A stretch of 64,000 bases of DNA, taken from CAVOOW01 sp963697675 (GTDB taxonomy: Bacteria; Actinomycetota; Actinomycetes; JACCUZ01). The position numbers and the translations under genes are program-made. Positions 56,749 to 64,000 of the stretch are shown here, piece by piece. Location of the stretch: the NCBI GenBank assembly GCA_963697675.1, contig CAVOOW010000002.1, positions 124,001-188,000 on the forward strand, read 5' to 3'. Numbering within the stretch: position 1 is the first letter of the stretch; each line of letters opens with the position of its first letter. The notes beneath the pieces were generated by a model. That model ran no database searches. It worked only from the letters and a program-made list of their open reading frames with translations, and was not told the DNA's origin.

Positions 56749-57945
56749 ATGATTCGTCGCTCCCGGCGCATGCAACCGCCGCCCGTCGTGCCCGTCGTGC
56801 CCGCCGTGCCCGCCCTGAGGCCCGAACCGGGGCCGATCGACGGCGTCACGGTGCCCTATGCGTTGCGCTTCTCGGCCGCCTGGGCGTGGCGAATGCTGCT
56901 CGTGGTCGCCGTCGTCTGGGTGTTCCTGCAGATCTTCTCGCTGCTCTCCGTCGTCCTCGTCCCGGTCATCATCGGCCTGCTCATGTCCGCCGCCGCCGTC
57001 CCGATCGTTGACCGGCTGCAGGGCTGGGGCCTGCCCCGCGGCCTCTCCACGATGGCCGTCGTCCTCACCGGGATCGTCCTGCTCGTCGCCCTGATCGCCC
57101 TGGTGGCCCAGCAGTTCACCTCGGGCTTCTCCGACCTGCGCACCTCGTTCGACGACAGCCTCGACAAGCTCACCGACTACCTGATCAACCTTGGGCTGAG
57201 CCAGCATCAGCTCAACGACTTCTTCGGCAGGGTCCGGGACGCCGTGAGCGGCAGCGGCGAGGGCAACATCGGCGGCACGGTCCTGAGGGCTTCGACGACC
57301 GCCGGTCACCTGCTGGCCGGGTTGTTCATCGTGCTCTTCTCGACCATCTTCCTCACCTATGACGGCCGCGGCATCTGGCGATGGTTCGTGCGGCTGTTCC
57401 CCGAACCGGCGCGCGACCGGGTCCACGGCAGCGGTGAGAAGGCGTGGGCGGTGCTCACGGCCTATGTGCGCGCCACCGTGGTCATCGCGATCACCGACGC
57501 GGTCGGCATCTCACTGATCGCGCTGATTCTCGGTCTCGACTTCATCGTGCCCATCGGGGTGCTCGTGTTCATCGGCGCGTTCATCCCGGTGGTCGGAGCG
57601 TTCGTGAGTGGCATCGCCGCAGTGGCGGTCGCCCTCGTCACCGTCGGCCCGGTCACGGCACTGATCATGCTGGGCGGTGTGCTGGCCATCCAGCAGCTCG
57701 AAGGCCACGTGCTGCAACCGTTCCTGATGGGACGGCTCGTACGCGTCCACCCGCTCGCGGTCGTCGTGGTCATCGCGATCGGCGCTCTCGTCGCGGGGAT
57801 CTTCGGAGCGCTGATCGCAGTGCCGCTCACCGCCATCATCAACGCCGTCGCGCTCCACCTGTCCAGCTCGCGCAAGGACCGCCAGGACCTCGTCGTCGAC
57901 GCGGGAGCAGCAGTCCCCGCTGCCGACCCGGTGGCGAGCGCGTGA
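56749..57945 (+). CDS. AI-2E family transporter (PerM-like permease)
   Basis: A 398-residue membrane protein with eight hydrophobic helices and a central soluble segment (residues 120-190). LVPVIIGLLMSAAAVPIVDR, FIVPIGVLVFIGAFIPVVGA and IQQLEGHVLQPFLMGRLVRV are signature motifs of the family. Members include AI-2 exporters and Na+/H+ antiporters; the substrate is unknown. It overlaps era by four bases, although most genomes have other genes here. Confidence 0.92.
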   Translation: MIRRSRRMQPPPVVPVVPAVPALRPEPGPIDGVTVPYALRFSAAWAWRMLLVVAVVWVFLQIFSLLSVVLVPVIIGLLMSAAAVPIVDRLQGWGLPRGLSTMAVVLTGIVLLVALIALVAQQFTSGFSDLRTSFDDSLDKLTDYLINLGLSQHQLNDFFGRVRDAVSGSGEGNIGGTVLRASTTAGHLLAGLFIVLFSTIFLTYDGRGIWRWFVRLFPEPARDRVHGSGEKAWAVLTAYVRATVVIAITDAVGISLIALILGLDFIVPIGVLVFIGAFIPVVGAFVSGIAAVAVALVTVGPVTALIMLGGVLAIQQLEGHVLQPFLMGRLVRVHPLAVVVVIAIGALVAGIFGALIAVPLTAIINAVALHLSSSRKDRQDLVVDAGAAVPAADPVASA

Positions 57946-58883
57946 CCGAGGGCACCGGCAGCACCGACACCACGCACCGCGCGGGGTTCGCGTGCTTCGT
58001 CGGCCGGCCCAACGCCGGGAAGTCCACCCTGACGAACACGCTGGTCGGCGAGAAGGTCGCCATCACATCCAGCAAGCCGCAGACGACACGGCGGGTCGTG
58101 CGCGGCGTCGTGCACCGTCCTGACTCCCAGCTCATCCTGCTCGACACCCCCGGGCTGCACCGGCCACGGACGTTGCTGGGCGAGCGTCTCAATGCAGAGG
58201 TACGCGCGGCCTGGGCTGAGGTGGACGTCATCGGGTTCTGCCTGCCTGCCGACGAGACGATCGGCCCCGGCGACCGCTTCATCGCGAAGGAGCTCGCCGA
58301 GGTCTCGGGCACCCCGAAGGTCGCGATCGTCACGAAGACCGACCGGGTGTCGCGCGACCGGGTGTTCCAGCAGCTGCAGGCGGTCGGAAACCTCGGCAGC
58401 CAGACGGGCATCGACTGGGCCGAGGTGGTTCCGGTCTCGGCCGTTGCCGGCGAGCAGGTCGAGCTGCTCGCGTCGCTGCTGGCCGCGATGCTGCCCGAGT
58501 CACCACCGCTCTATCCGGCCGGCGAGCTGACCGACGAGCCCGAGCAGATCATGGTCGCCGAGCTGATCCGCGAGGCGGCGCTCGAGGGAGTGCGCGACGA
58601 GCTGCCGCACTCGATCGCCGTCGTCGTCGAGGAGATGCGCCCCCGGGAGGACCGGCCGCCGGACCGCCCGCTGCTCGATGTGCACGCCTTCCTCTACGTG
58701 GAGCGGCAGAGCCAGAAGGCCATCGTGATCGGTCCCAAGGGTGCGCGCCTGAAGGACATCGGCACGACGGCGCGCAAGGGCATCGAGGCGCTGCTCGGCA
58801 CACCCATCTACCTCGACCTGCACGTGACCGTCGCGAAGGACTGGCAGCGCAACCCCAAGCAGCTGCGCAAGCTCGGCTTCTAG
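57942..58883 (+). CDS. era: GTPase Era
   Basis: A 313-residue GTPase with G1 GRPNAGKST, the switch ITSSKPQTTRR, G3 LDTPGLHRP and a TKTD G4 motif. The C-terminal KH domain is VIGPKGARLKDIGTTARKGI. Era binds 16S rRNA and links ribosome assembly to growth. GTG start at 57942 overlapping the upstream stop. Confidence 0.97.
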   Translation: MTEGTGSTDTTHRAGFACFVGRPNAGKSTLTNTLVGEKVAITSSKPQTTRRVVRGVVHRPDSQLILLDTPGLHRPRTLLGERLNAEVRAAWAEVDVIGFCLPADETIGPGDRFIAKELAEVSGTPKVAIVTKTDRVSRDRVFQQLQAVGNLGSQTGIDWAEVVPVSAVAGEQVELLASLLAAMLPESPPLYPAGELTDEPEQIMVAELIREAALEGVRDELPHSIAVVVEEMRPREDRPPDRPLLDVHAFLYVERQSQKAIVIGPKGARLKDIGTTARKGIEALLGTPIYLDLHVTVAKDWQRNPKQLRKLGF

Positions 58884-58890
58884 CGGCGCC

Positions 58891-58910
58891 TACTCAGGAC
58901 AGACTGAGTA
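58891..58910 (+). terminator. short hairpin after era
   Basis: TACTCAG and CTGAGTA form a 7-bp perfect helix around a six-base loop, eight bases after the era stop. It is weak and has no T-run. Confidence 0.4.
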
Positions 58911-58955
58911 TCTGCGCGGATGTGCAGTGCCCCTCCGCAGCCGATGCTCGTCGGC

Positions 58956-59324
58956 ATGACGACACCAGTTCTGACCCAGCCGCTCGACCCTCCCGTTCGC
59001 CCGTCCTGGAGCTGGGGCGCTTGGCTCGGCGTCATCGGTGTTGTCGTCGTGGAGGCGGTCCTCGCGCTTGCCACGCTGCTGTTCATCGTTTTCGGTGCCT
59101 CGACGACCTGCGGGGACCCGGCCACGGCCAGCAACGTGCGGTCCGGCGAGACGGGGCTGATCGTGGCCACCTGCATCGGATTGGCCCCTTGGGTCGTCGC
59201 GATGATCCTCAGCCGCCGACGGTTGGTGATCTTCGCCCTTGGCCTGCTCTCGGTGGCCCCGTTGCTCGTCGGCATCGTGGGAGGGCTCGACCCGCAGTTC
59301 TGGGTGGGCAGCTTCTGCTTCTGA
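58956..59324 (+). CDS. small membrane protein, unknown function
   Basis: A 122-residue protein with ATG 58956 (MTTPVLTQPLDPPVRPSWSW) and three hydrophobic helices (VIGVVVVEAVLALATLLFIV; GLIVATCIGLAPWVVAMI; LVIFALGLLSVAPLLVGIVG). Three cysteines, one in STTCGDPATAS and one at the C-terminal GSFCF, may face outside. I do not recognise the family. A start 36 bases upstream is possible but less likely. Confidence 0.65.
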   Translation: MTTPVLTQPLDPPVRPSWSWGAWLGVIGVVVVEAVLALATLLFIVFGASTTCGDPATASNVRSGETGLIVATCIGLAPWVVAMILSRRRLVIFALGLLSVAPLLVGIVGGLDPQFWVGSFCF

Positions 59325-59337
59325 CCGACGCGCGTGT

Positions 59338-60174
59338 TCAACTGCCGGCGAGCCGGCGCATCGCCGACGACACACACCCTGGACTCTCGATCCACGGGAA
59401 GTGTCCCGCGTCGGGGACGCTGACGCCCCACCCGCCCGGCACCCGCGCGGCGCTGGCCAGCCCGGCCTCGTCCTCGGGCATCGGGCTGCGGGCGCCGGTC
59501 AGGACACCGAGCGGCACCTGGACTTCCGCCAACCCCTTCTCCAGGGCCGGCAGTCTCGCCGAGATGTCGCCGAACAGCGCGTTGGCGGGCATGGACAGGC
59601 GCAGGGGCGGCATCGGCGGCGCGTTCGGCGGGTCGGCGAAGTAGGCCGGCCAGACCAGTTGCAGCCCTTCGAGGGCATCCGCCTCGGTCCCCTCGCCCCG
59701 CATCGACTGCTCGTCGAGGTCCTGTGCACGCTGTCGGTCCGCCGCTGGCGTGCGCGCGAACATCTCTGCGTCGAATGCGGCCATGCCCCCGTCGCCGACC
59801 GCACCCAGCGGGTCGATCGCCAGCACACCGAGCAGCCGGTCGGGCATGGCCAGGGCGACGTGGAAGGCCAGGTGACCACCCCAGGAGTGGCCGACGACGT
59901 ATGCGCGGTCCCAGCCGAGGTGGTCGAGGACACCAACGACGTCGGCCAGGGCCTGCTCGATCGTGAACGGGCCGTCCTCGACCGAGGGCGCCAGGCCGCG
60001 CTGCTGGAAGTTGGCGACGCGGAACGCGCCCAGCAGCTCGTCTGCGGCGGCATCGGCGTAGCTGTACGTCAGACCCGGGCCGCCGTGCAGGATCAGCACC
60101 GGCTGGCCCTCGCCGGCCACCCAGCCGGACAGCACGCCTCCCGCGACGGGCGCCGAGAACGTCGTCTTGTCCAT
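59338..60174 (-). CDS. alpha/beta hydrolase (proline-iminopeptidase-like)
   Basis: A 278-residue enzyme. The oxyanion motif VLILHGGPGLTYSYADAA and nucleophile elbow VVGHSWGGHLAFHVAL (Ser) are clear; the catalytic His is in VPDAGHFPWIESPG. HGGPG is typical of proline iminopeptidases and related peptidases or esterases. The gene is intact and is followed upstream by GNAT genes in the same direction. Confidence 0.9.
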   Translation of the reverse strand: MDKTTFSAPVAGGVLSGWVAGEGQPVLILHGGPGLTYSYADAAADELLGAFRVANFQQRGLAPSVEDGPFTIEQALADVVGVLDHLGWDRAYVVGHSWGGHLAFHVALAMPDRLLGVLAIDPLGAVGDGGMAAFDAEMFARTPAADRQRAQDLDEQSMRGEGTEADALEGLQLVWPAYFADPPNAPPMPPLRLSMPANALFGDISARLPALEKGLAEVQVPLGVLTGARSPMPEDEAGLASAARVPGGWGVSVPDAGHFPWIESPGCVSSAMRRLAGS

Positions 60175-60202
60175 GAGCCGGACTGTAGACGGCTCACAGC
60201 TG

Positions 60203-61189
60203 TCAGCGGGCCAGTTCCCACTCGGCCCACGGGCGCACGGGTTCGAAGCCGAGGGCGAGGTTCACCCGCAGCATCGGTGCGTTGGAGTCGGAGTTCACCG
60301 TGTCGATGAAGCGCAGCTGGGGCTGCTCGCGCTGCGCGAAGCGCAGGTTCTCGATCTTGAGCAGCATGCCGAGCCGGTGACCGCGATGCTCCTCGAGCAC
60401 GATCGTCTCCCACTGGTCGACATGTTCGGGAAGCGTGTCCAGCCGGGTCAGTGTGGTCATGCCGACGATCTCGCCGGTCGCGTCGTGGCGTGCAGCAGAG
60501 GTGAACTGTCGCAGGCCGCGTGCCTCGATCATCTCGCTGCGCCGGCGCATGCGTTCGGCGTCGTACACCTCCGGTTCCCAGGCCAGGTCGTCAAGAGGCA
60601 TGTCGGTCGACATCTTTCCCTCGAGCACTGCGCACCCGGCGAGGTGCTCGTCCGGGATCGGTGACGTCCACTGCAGCAACGTGTAGCCCGCGGCGCGCGC
60701 CCGAGCGTCGGCGAGCAGCTCGTCGTGGACCGCAGTGTCGACGGCTGACAGATCGAGGCGGCGATGCATCATCTCGCTGACCGGCCGCGCGCCCCGCGAC
60801 CGTGCCCACGGTGCTCCCGGACCGTCCATCGGCATCTCGGCCAGCAGCCGCGTGCAGCCGAGCTCTCCCGCCAACGCGTCGAGCGACTCGAGCAGGGCAC
60901 TGCCATAGCCCTTGCCTCGGTGGTCGGGGTGCACCGCCAGCTCGACGCCGAGCACGTCGACGTTGTCCAACAGGTGCAGGGTCACGGCATAGAAGCCGAC
61001 CGGCTGCCCGTCGACGATGCCGAGATACGCCCGCTCCTGCTCGTCGGGCCACGGCATCGTCAATGCGGCCCCGTGGAAGGTGCGGCACGGACCGGGATCG
61101 CCCGGCATCTCCCGAGTCCAGGCGAGCCGCAGCTGGAACCAGTCTTCGATTGCTGTCGCGTCGTCCTCAGCGATGCGCCGGATCTCCAT
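60203..61189 (-). CDS. GNAT N-acetyltransferase with two acetyltransferase domains
   Basis: A 328-residue protein from ATG 61189 (MEIRRIAEDDATAIEDWFQL). The acetyl-CoA loop appears in VELAVHPDHRGKGYGSALLE and again, weaker, in TIVLEEHRGHRLGMLLKIEN, so two tandem GNAT folds are present. It resembles mycothiol synthase-like double-GNAT proteins, but I cannot confirm a role in mycothiol. The start overlaps the stop of the upstream paralogue by one base (TGATG). Confidence 0.87.
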   Translation of the reverse strand: MEIRRIAEDDATAIEDWFQLRLAWTREMPGDPGPCRTFHGAALTMPWPDEQERAYLGIVDGQPVGFYAVTLHLLDNVDVLGVELAVHPDHRGKGYGSALLESLDALAGELGCTRLLAEMPMDGPGAPWARSRGARPVSEMMHRRLDLSAVDTAVHDELLADARARAAGYTLLQWTSPIPDEHLAGCAVLEGKMSTDMPLDDLAWEPEVYDAERMRRRSEMIEARGLRQFTSAARHDATGEIVGMTTLTRLDTLPEHVDQWETIVLEEHRGHRLGMLLKIENLRFAQREQPQLRFIDTVNSDSNAPMLRVNLALGFEPVRPWAEWELAR

Positions 61190-62211
61190 CACGCGGGCAA
61201 CCTCAGCTGCCACTGCGAGAAGCGCAGCCTCGGCACGAAGCCGATTGTCTCGTTGACCGCGATGATGTGCACGTTGCTCTCCGCGTTCCAGGTGATGACC
61301 CGCTCGACGCGTGGCACCTCTCGGCGCAGCGCTTGCAGGTTCGCCGTCTTGATGAGCATGCCGAGGCGTCGGCCGCGATGCTCCGGGGCAACGATCGTCA
61401 TCCACTGGAACGCCGTGCGCTCGTCCCGCGACGACCACCCCAGGTCGCTGAAGGCGACGACGCGCCCGCTTGCCACGTGTCGAGCTGCGGTCGACACGCG
61501 GCGACGGCCCAGCCGGGAGCTCAGCTCTTCCCGCTCGCGATAGCGCTCGCGGTCCCAGGCCTCGGGCTCCCAGTCGAGATCGCCGAGCGGCGTGTCCGTG
61601 CTCATCCGCCCCTGGAGCATGGCGAGGTCGTCGACGATGTCGTCGGAACACGGGCCGACCCACTGCACGAGCTCGTATCCCGCCGCGAACTCGCTCGCGT
61701 CGTTCTCCAGCGCGGCGAGCTGCTCGTCGCTCACGTCGTCGAGCTCCAGCGAGCGGCAGATCTCGTCCAGAGCGCGCTCGGCCCCCACGACCCCGGCGAA
61801 CAGCACGCCCGGTGTCGCCGGACCGTCGAGCGGCTCCGACGTGTAGCCGATGACGTTCGTGCGGCCCTCGGCTCGGATCCGTTGGACAGCGACCGCCAGC
61901 AGCGCGCGGCCGATCCCGCGCCGGCGGTCATCGGGATGCACCTCGAGGGTCAGGATGGCCGCGTCGGTGTTGTCCAGGGTCGGCAGGGCGAGCTCGGCGA
62001 TGCCGACCGGGCGATCGCCGTCCCGCGCGATCCAGCGCTGCGTTCGCTTCGCACGCTCGTCCGACGGCTGCGCGAGCAGCTCCTCGAACGGCTCCATGGG
62101 GATCAGCGGTGCGTCGACCCGGCGCGCAGCAGCGCTGACCGACCAGTAGCCCCGAAGCGCAGCCACGTCGTCCTGCGAGATCTCGCTGACGTCCGCCGTG
62201 GTGGGGTTCAC
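61189..62211 (-). CDS. GNAT N-acetyltransferase with two acetyltransferase domains (paralogue)
   Basis: A 340-residue protein starting at GTG 62211 (VNPTTADVSEISQDDVAALR). Two GNAT motifs are seen: LEVHPDDRRRGIGRALLAVA and TIVAPEHRGRRLGMLIKTAN. The C-terminal region (VRWVxWNAESNVHxxxVNE-like) matches the next gene closely, so the pair is a tandem duplication and probably an operon. Substrates are unknown. Confidence 0.85.
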   Translation of the reverse strand: MNPTTADVSEISQDDVAALRGYWSVSAAARRVDAPLIPMEPFEELLAQPSDERAKRTQRWIARDGDRPVGIAELALPTLDNTDAAILTLEVHPDDRRRGIGRALLAVAVQRIRAEGRTNVIGYTSEPLDGPATPGVLFAGVVGAERALDEICRSLELDDVSDEQLAALENDASEFAAGYELVQWVGPCSDDIVDDLAMLQGRMSTDTPLGDLDWEPEAWDRERYREREELSSRLGRRRVSTAARHVASGRVVAFSDLGWSSRDERTAFQWMTIVAPEHRGRRLGMLIKTANLQALRREVPRVERVITWNAESNVHIIAVNETIGFVPRLRFSQWQLRLPA

Positions 62212-62338
62212 AGGGCTGAGCGTGGACCTTCGATGCCTGCACTGTCGCTGCAATTAGCGCTCCCAGCGTGTCCCATCCGGCGTCCCACGATGCGGACACC
62301 GGGTGGAACCTGGGGCGACGGGCGCGCCACGTTCGTCG

Positions 62339-62344
62339 TAGGCT
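62339..62344 (+). promoter_or_regulatory. putative -10 element for the leuA leader
   Basis: TAGGCT matches TANNNT and ends seven bases before the leader-peptide ATG at 62352, the same layout as the leuS leader. A leaderless transcript is inferred from spacing only. Confidence 0.35.
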
Positions 62345-62351
62345 CGGGCAC

Positions 62352-62399
62352 ATGCGGCGCGACCTGCTTCTTGGCTGCCGCGGCGAGGCCCTCTCCTAG
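62352..62399 (+). CDS. leucine-rich leader peptide of leuA (MRRDLLLGCRGEALS)
   Basis: A 15-codon frame starts at ATG 62352 and ends with TAG at 62397. Codons 5-7 are CTG CTT CTT, again three Leu codons in a row. It is 79 bases upstream of leuA. Leader peptides and conserved structures upstream of leuA are known in many actinobacteria. No T-run terminator follows, so control is more likely at translation. Confidence 0.7.
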   Translation: MRRDLLLGCRGEALS

Positions 62400-62472
62400 G
62401 CCGGTCTCCTCGTCGCGGAGTTCTCGCCTGTTCCGGCCACCTCGAGCCGATCGAACCTCTCCGGACAGGTGG
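62399..62472 (+). promoter_or_regulatory. leuA 5' structured region with sequesterable Shine-Dalgarno
   Basis: GGCCGG (62399-62404) can pair with CCGGCC (62433-62438). CCACCT (62437-62442) is exactly complementary to the leuA Shine-Dalgarno AGGTGG (62467-62472). The two pairings share two bases and compete, so ribosome position on the leader could free or hide the leuA start. The SD helix is only six pairs, so it needs folding support. This region corresponds in place to the LEU pseudoknot element predicted upstream of leuA in most actinobacteria. Confidence 0.5.
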
Positions 62473-62477
62473 ACCGT

Positions 62478-64000
62478 ATGACCATGGACAACGCTCAGAC
62501 TCAGCCCCGTACAGCAGACTCACTGACTTTCGATACTTCGTACGACGCCCGCAACGCCCAGCAGCCTTCGGGCATGCCGATCGCGCGCTACCAACCCTTC
62601 ACCCCCGTCGGCCTCGAGGACCGCACCTGGCCCTCGACCGTCATCACGAAGGCGCCGCGCTGGTGCGCGGTGGACCTGCGCGACGGCAACCAGGCACTGA
62701 TCGACCCGATGAGCCCGGCCCGCAAGCGGCGGATGTTCGACCTGCTCGTGCGCATGGGCTACAAGGAGATCGAGGTCGGGTTCCCCTCGGCCAGCCAGAC
62801 CGACTTCGACTTCGTACGCCAGCTGATCGAGGAAGACCTCATCCCCGACGACGTCGTCATCCAGGTGCTCACCCAGGCGCGCGACGCGCTGATCGAGCGC
62901 ACCTTCGAGTCGATCCGCGGCGCCAAGCAGGCGATCGTGCACCTCTACAACTCCACGTCGACGCTGCAGCGCCGGGTCGTGTTCGGGCTCGACCGCGACG
63001 GCATCACCGACATCGCGGTGCAGGGCGCCAAGCTCATGCAGAAGCTGACGCAGACCGTGCCCGGCACCGACGTGTTCTTCGAGTACTCGCCCGAGTCCTA
63101 CACCGGCACGGAGCTCGACTTCGCCGTGCACGTCTGCAACGCGGTCAACGACATCTGGACCCCGACGCCGGACCGCAAGACGGTCATCAACCTGCCGGCC
63201 ACCGTCGAGATGGCGACGCCCAATGTCTATGCCGACTCGATCGAGTGGATGCACCGCAACCTGGCCCGGCGGGACGGCGTCGTGCTGTCCCTGCACCCGC
63301 ACAACGACCGTGGCACCGCGGTCGCGGCCGCCGAGCTCGGCTTCCAGGCCGGTGCTGACCGCATCGAGGGCTGCCTGTTCGGCAACGGTGAGCGCACCGG
63401 CAACGTCTGCCTCGTCACCCTCGGCATGAACCTCTTCTCGCAGGGCATCGACCCGCAGATCGACTTCAGCGACATCGACGAGATCCGGCGCACCGTCGAA
63501 TACTGCAACCAGCTCCCCGTGCACGAGCGCCATCCGTACGGCGGAGACCTCGTCTACACCGCCTTCTCCGGCTCGCACCAGGACGCCATCAAGAAGGGCC
63601 TGGACTGGATGGACCGGGACGCGGCAGAGGCGGGCGTGAACGTTCGCGACTTCGCCTGGGCGGTGCCGTACCTGCCGATCGACCCGAAGGACGTGGGCCG
63701 CAGCTATGAGGCGGTCATCCGGGTCAACTCGCAGTCCGGCAAGGGCGGCGTGGCCTACATCATGCGCACCGAGCACCAGCTCGACCTGCCGCGCCGGCTG
63801 CAGATCGAGTTCTCCCAGGTGATCCAGGCGCGCACCGAAGCCGACGGGGGAGAGGTCTCCCCGGCCGAGATGTGGGAGGCGTTCGACTCGGAATACCTCG
63901 CGCGGCGGGCCCCGATCGCCCTCAACACCCACCACACGTCCTCGGCGCAGGACGCCGATGACGAGCTCTCCGTCAACGTCTATCTCGATGGCGAGAAGCG
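62478..64000 (+). CDS. leuA: 2-isopropylmalate synthase (cut by window end)
   Basis: The frame starts at ATG 62478, five bases after AGGTGG, and is open through base 64000 (507 residues visible; the family's usual length is about 560-600). The catalytic DLRDGNQALIDPM motif, VEVGFP-type strand, HPHNDRGTAVAAAELGFQAG and CLFGNGERTGNVCLVTLG identify the class of leuA that begins leucine synthesis from 2-oxoisovalerate and acetyl-CoA. The regulatory C-terminal domain is only partly inside the window. Both leader and structure upstream suggest leucine control. Confidence 0.97.
   Translation, partial: MTMDNAQTQPRTADSLTFDTSYDARNAQQPSGMPIARYQPFTPVGLEDRTWPSTVITKAPRWCAVDLRDGNQALIDPMSPARKRRMFDLLVRMGYKEIEVGFPSASQTDFDFVRQLIEEDLIPDDVVIQVLTQARDALIERTFESIRGAKQAIVHLYNSTSTLQRRVVFGLDRDGITDIAVQGAKLMQKLTQTVPGTDVFFEYSPESYTGTELDFAVHVCNAVNDIWTPTPDRKTVINLPATVEMATPNVYADSIEWMHRNLARRDGVVLSLHPHNDRGTAVAAAELGFQAGADRIEGCLFGNGERTGNVCLVTLGMNLFSQGIDPQIDFSDIDEIRRTVEYCNQLPVHERHPYGGDLVYTAFSGSHQDAIKKGLDWMDRDAAEAGVNVRDFAWAVPYLPIDPKDVGRSYEAVIRVNSQSGKGGVAYIMRTEHQLDLPRRLQIEFSQVIQARTEADGGEVSPAEMWEAFDSEYLARRAPIALNTHHTSSAQDADDELSVNVYLDGEK

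Noticed and set aside
62520..63935. A 471-codon open frame antisense to leuA
   Set aside because: leuA on the plus strand has all catalytic motifs; the antisense frame has none.

Overview
This window is chromosomal DNA from a high-GC actinomycete. The evidence is the very strong G/C third-position bias, frequent GTG starts, GAF-ANTAR and STAS/ATPase signalling proteins, an hrcA gene with a CIRCE operator, and a canonical actinobacterial housekeeping order: leuS, degV, comEA, comEC, holA, rpsT, lepA, hemW, hrcA, dnaJ, rsmE, HIT, phoH, ybeY, CNNM/CBS, cdd-like, era, leuA. I cannot resolve the order or family from sequence alone.

Layout. Bases 1-16900 are accessory: an AbiEi/DUF559-type gene cut by the window edge, a broken GH63-like glucosidase, a molybdopterin oxidoreductase with its cytochrome b, a DUF222-HNH endonuclease rich in repeats, an aldo/keto reductase, a broken GH15 enzyme, two small secreted proteins (one RTX-like) and a large ATPase/TPR/BTAD regulator. 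Bases 16172-20046 form a signalling block: two GAF-ANTAR proteins, a STAS plus HATPase protein and a membrane diguanylate cyclase. Bases 20158-27799 hold leuS with an upstream leucine attenuator, degV, comEA and comEC. Bases 27802-32119 are a decayed 4.3-kb island that splits comEC from holA and is flanked by a 26-bp direct repeat of the comEC 3' end. Bases 32128-46924 run from holA through rpsT, two phosphotransferase-like genes, lepA, MOSC, hemW, LysR/EamA, PilZ, SDR, DUF4870, DUF3097 and PhzF to hrcA. Bases 46924-64000 hold dnaJ, rsmE, a SigE-family sigma factor with a GerMN/Gmad2 membrane partner, HIT, a serine hydrolase, phoH with an intein, ybeY, CNNM/CBS, a cdd-like gene, an AI-2E-type permease, era, two tandem GNAT genes and the start of leuA.

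Most notable points: (1) phoH carries a 358-residue intein with all the hallmarks of class 3 (no N-terminal Cys/Ser, and a Trp/Cys/Thr triplet) plus a LAGLIDADG endonuclease. (2) leuS and leuA are each preceded by a short reading frame with three consecutive Leu codons. At leuS there is a complete attenuator with protector, antiterminator and terminator helices; at leuA the Shine-Dalgarno can be sequestered. (3) The comEC-holA junction is interrupted by the repeat-flanked island of pseudogenes. (4) At least 16 single-base frameshifts occur in accessory genes outside the island, mostly +1, while nearly all core genes are intact. These are either consensus errors or recent gene decay, and this affects how many entries below should be read.
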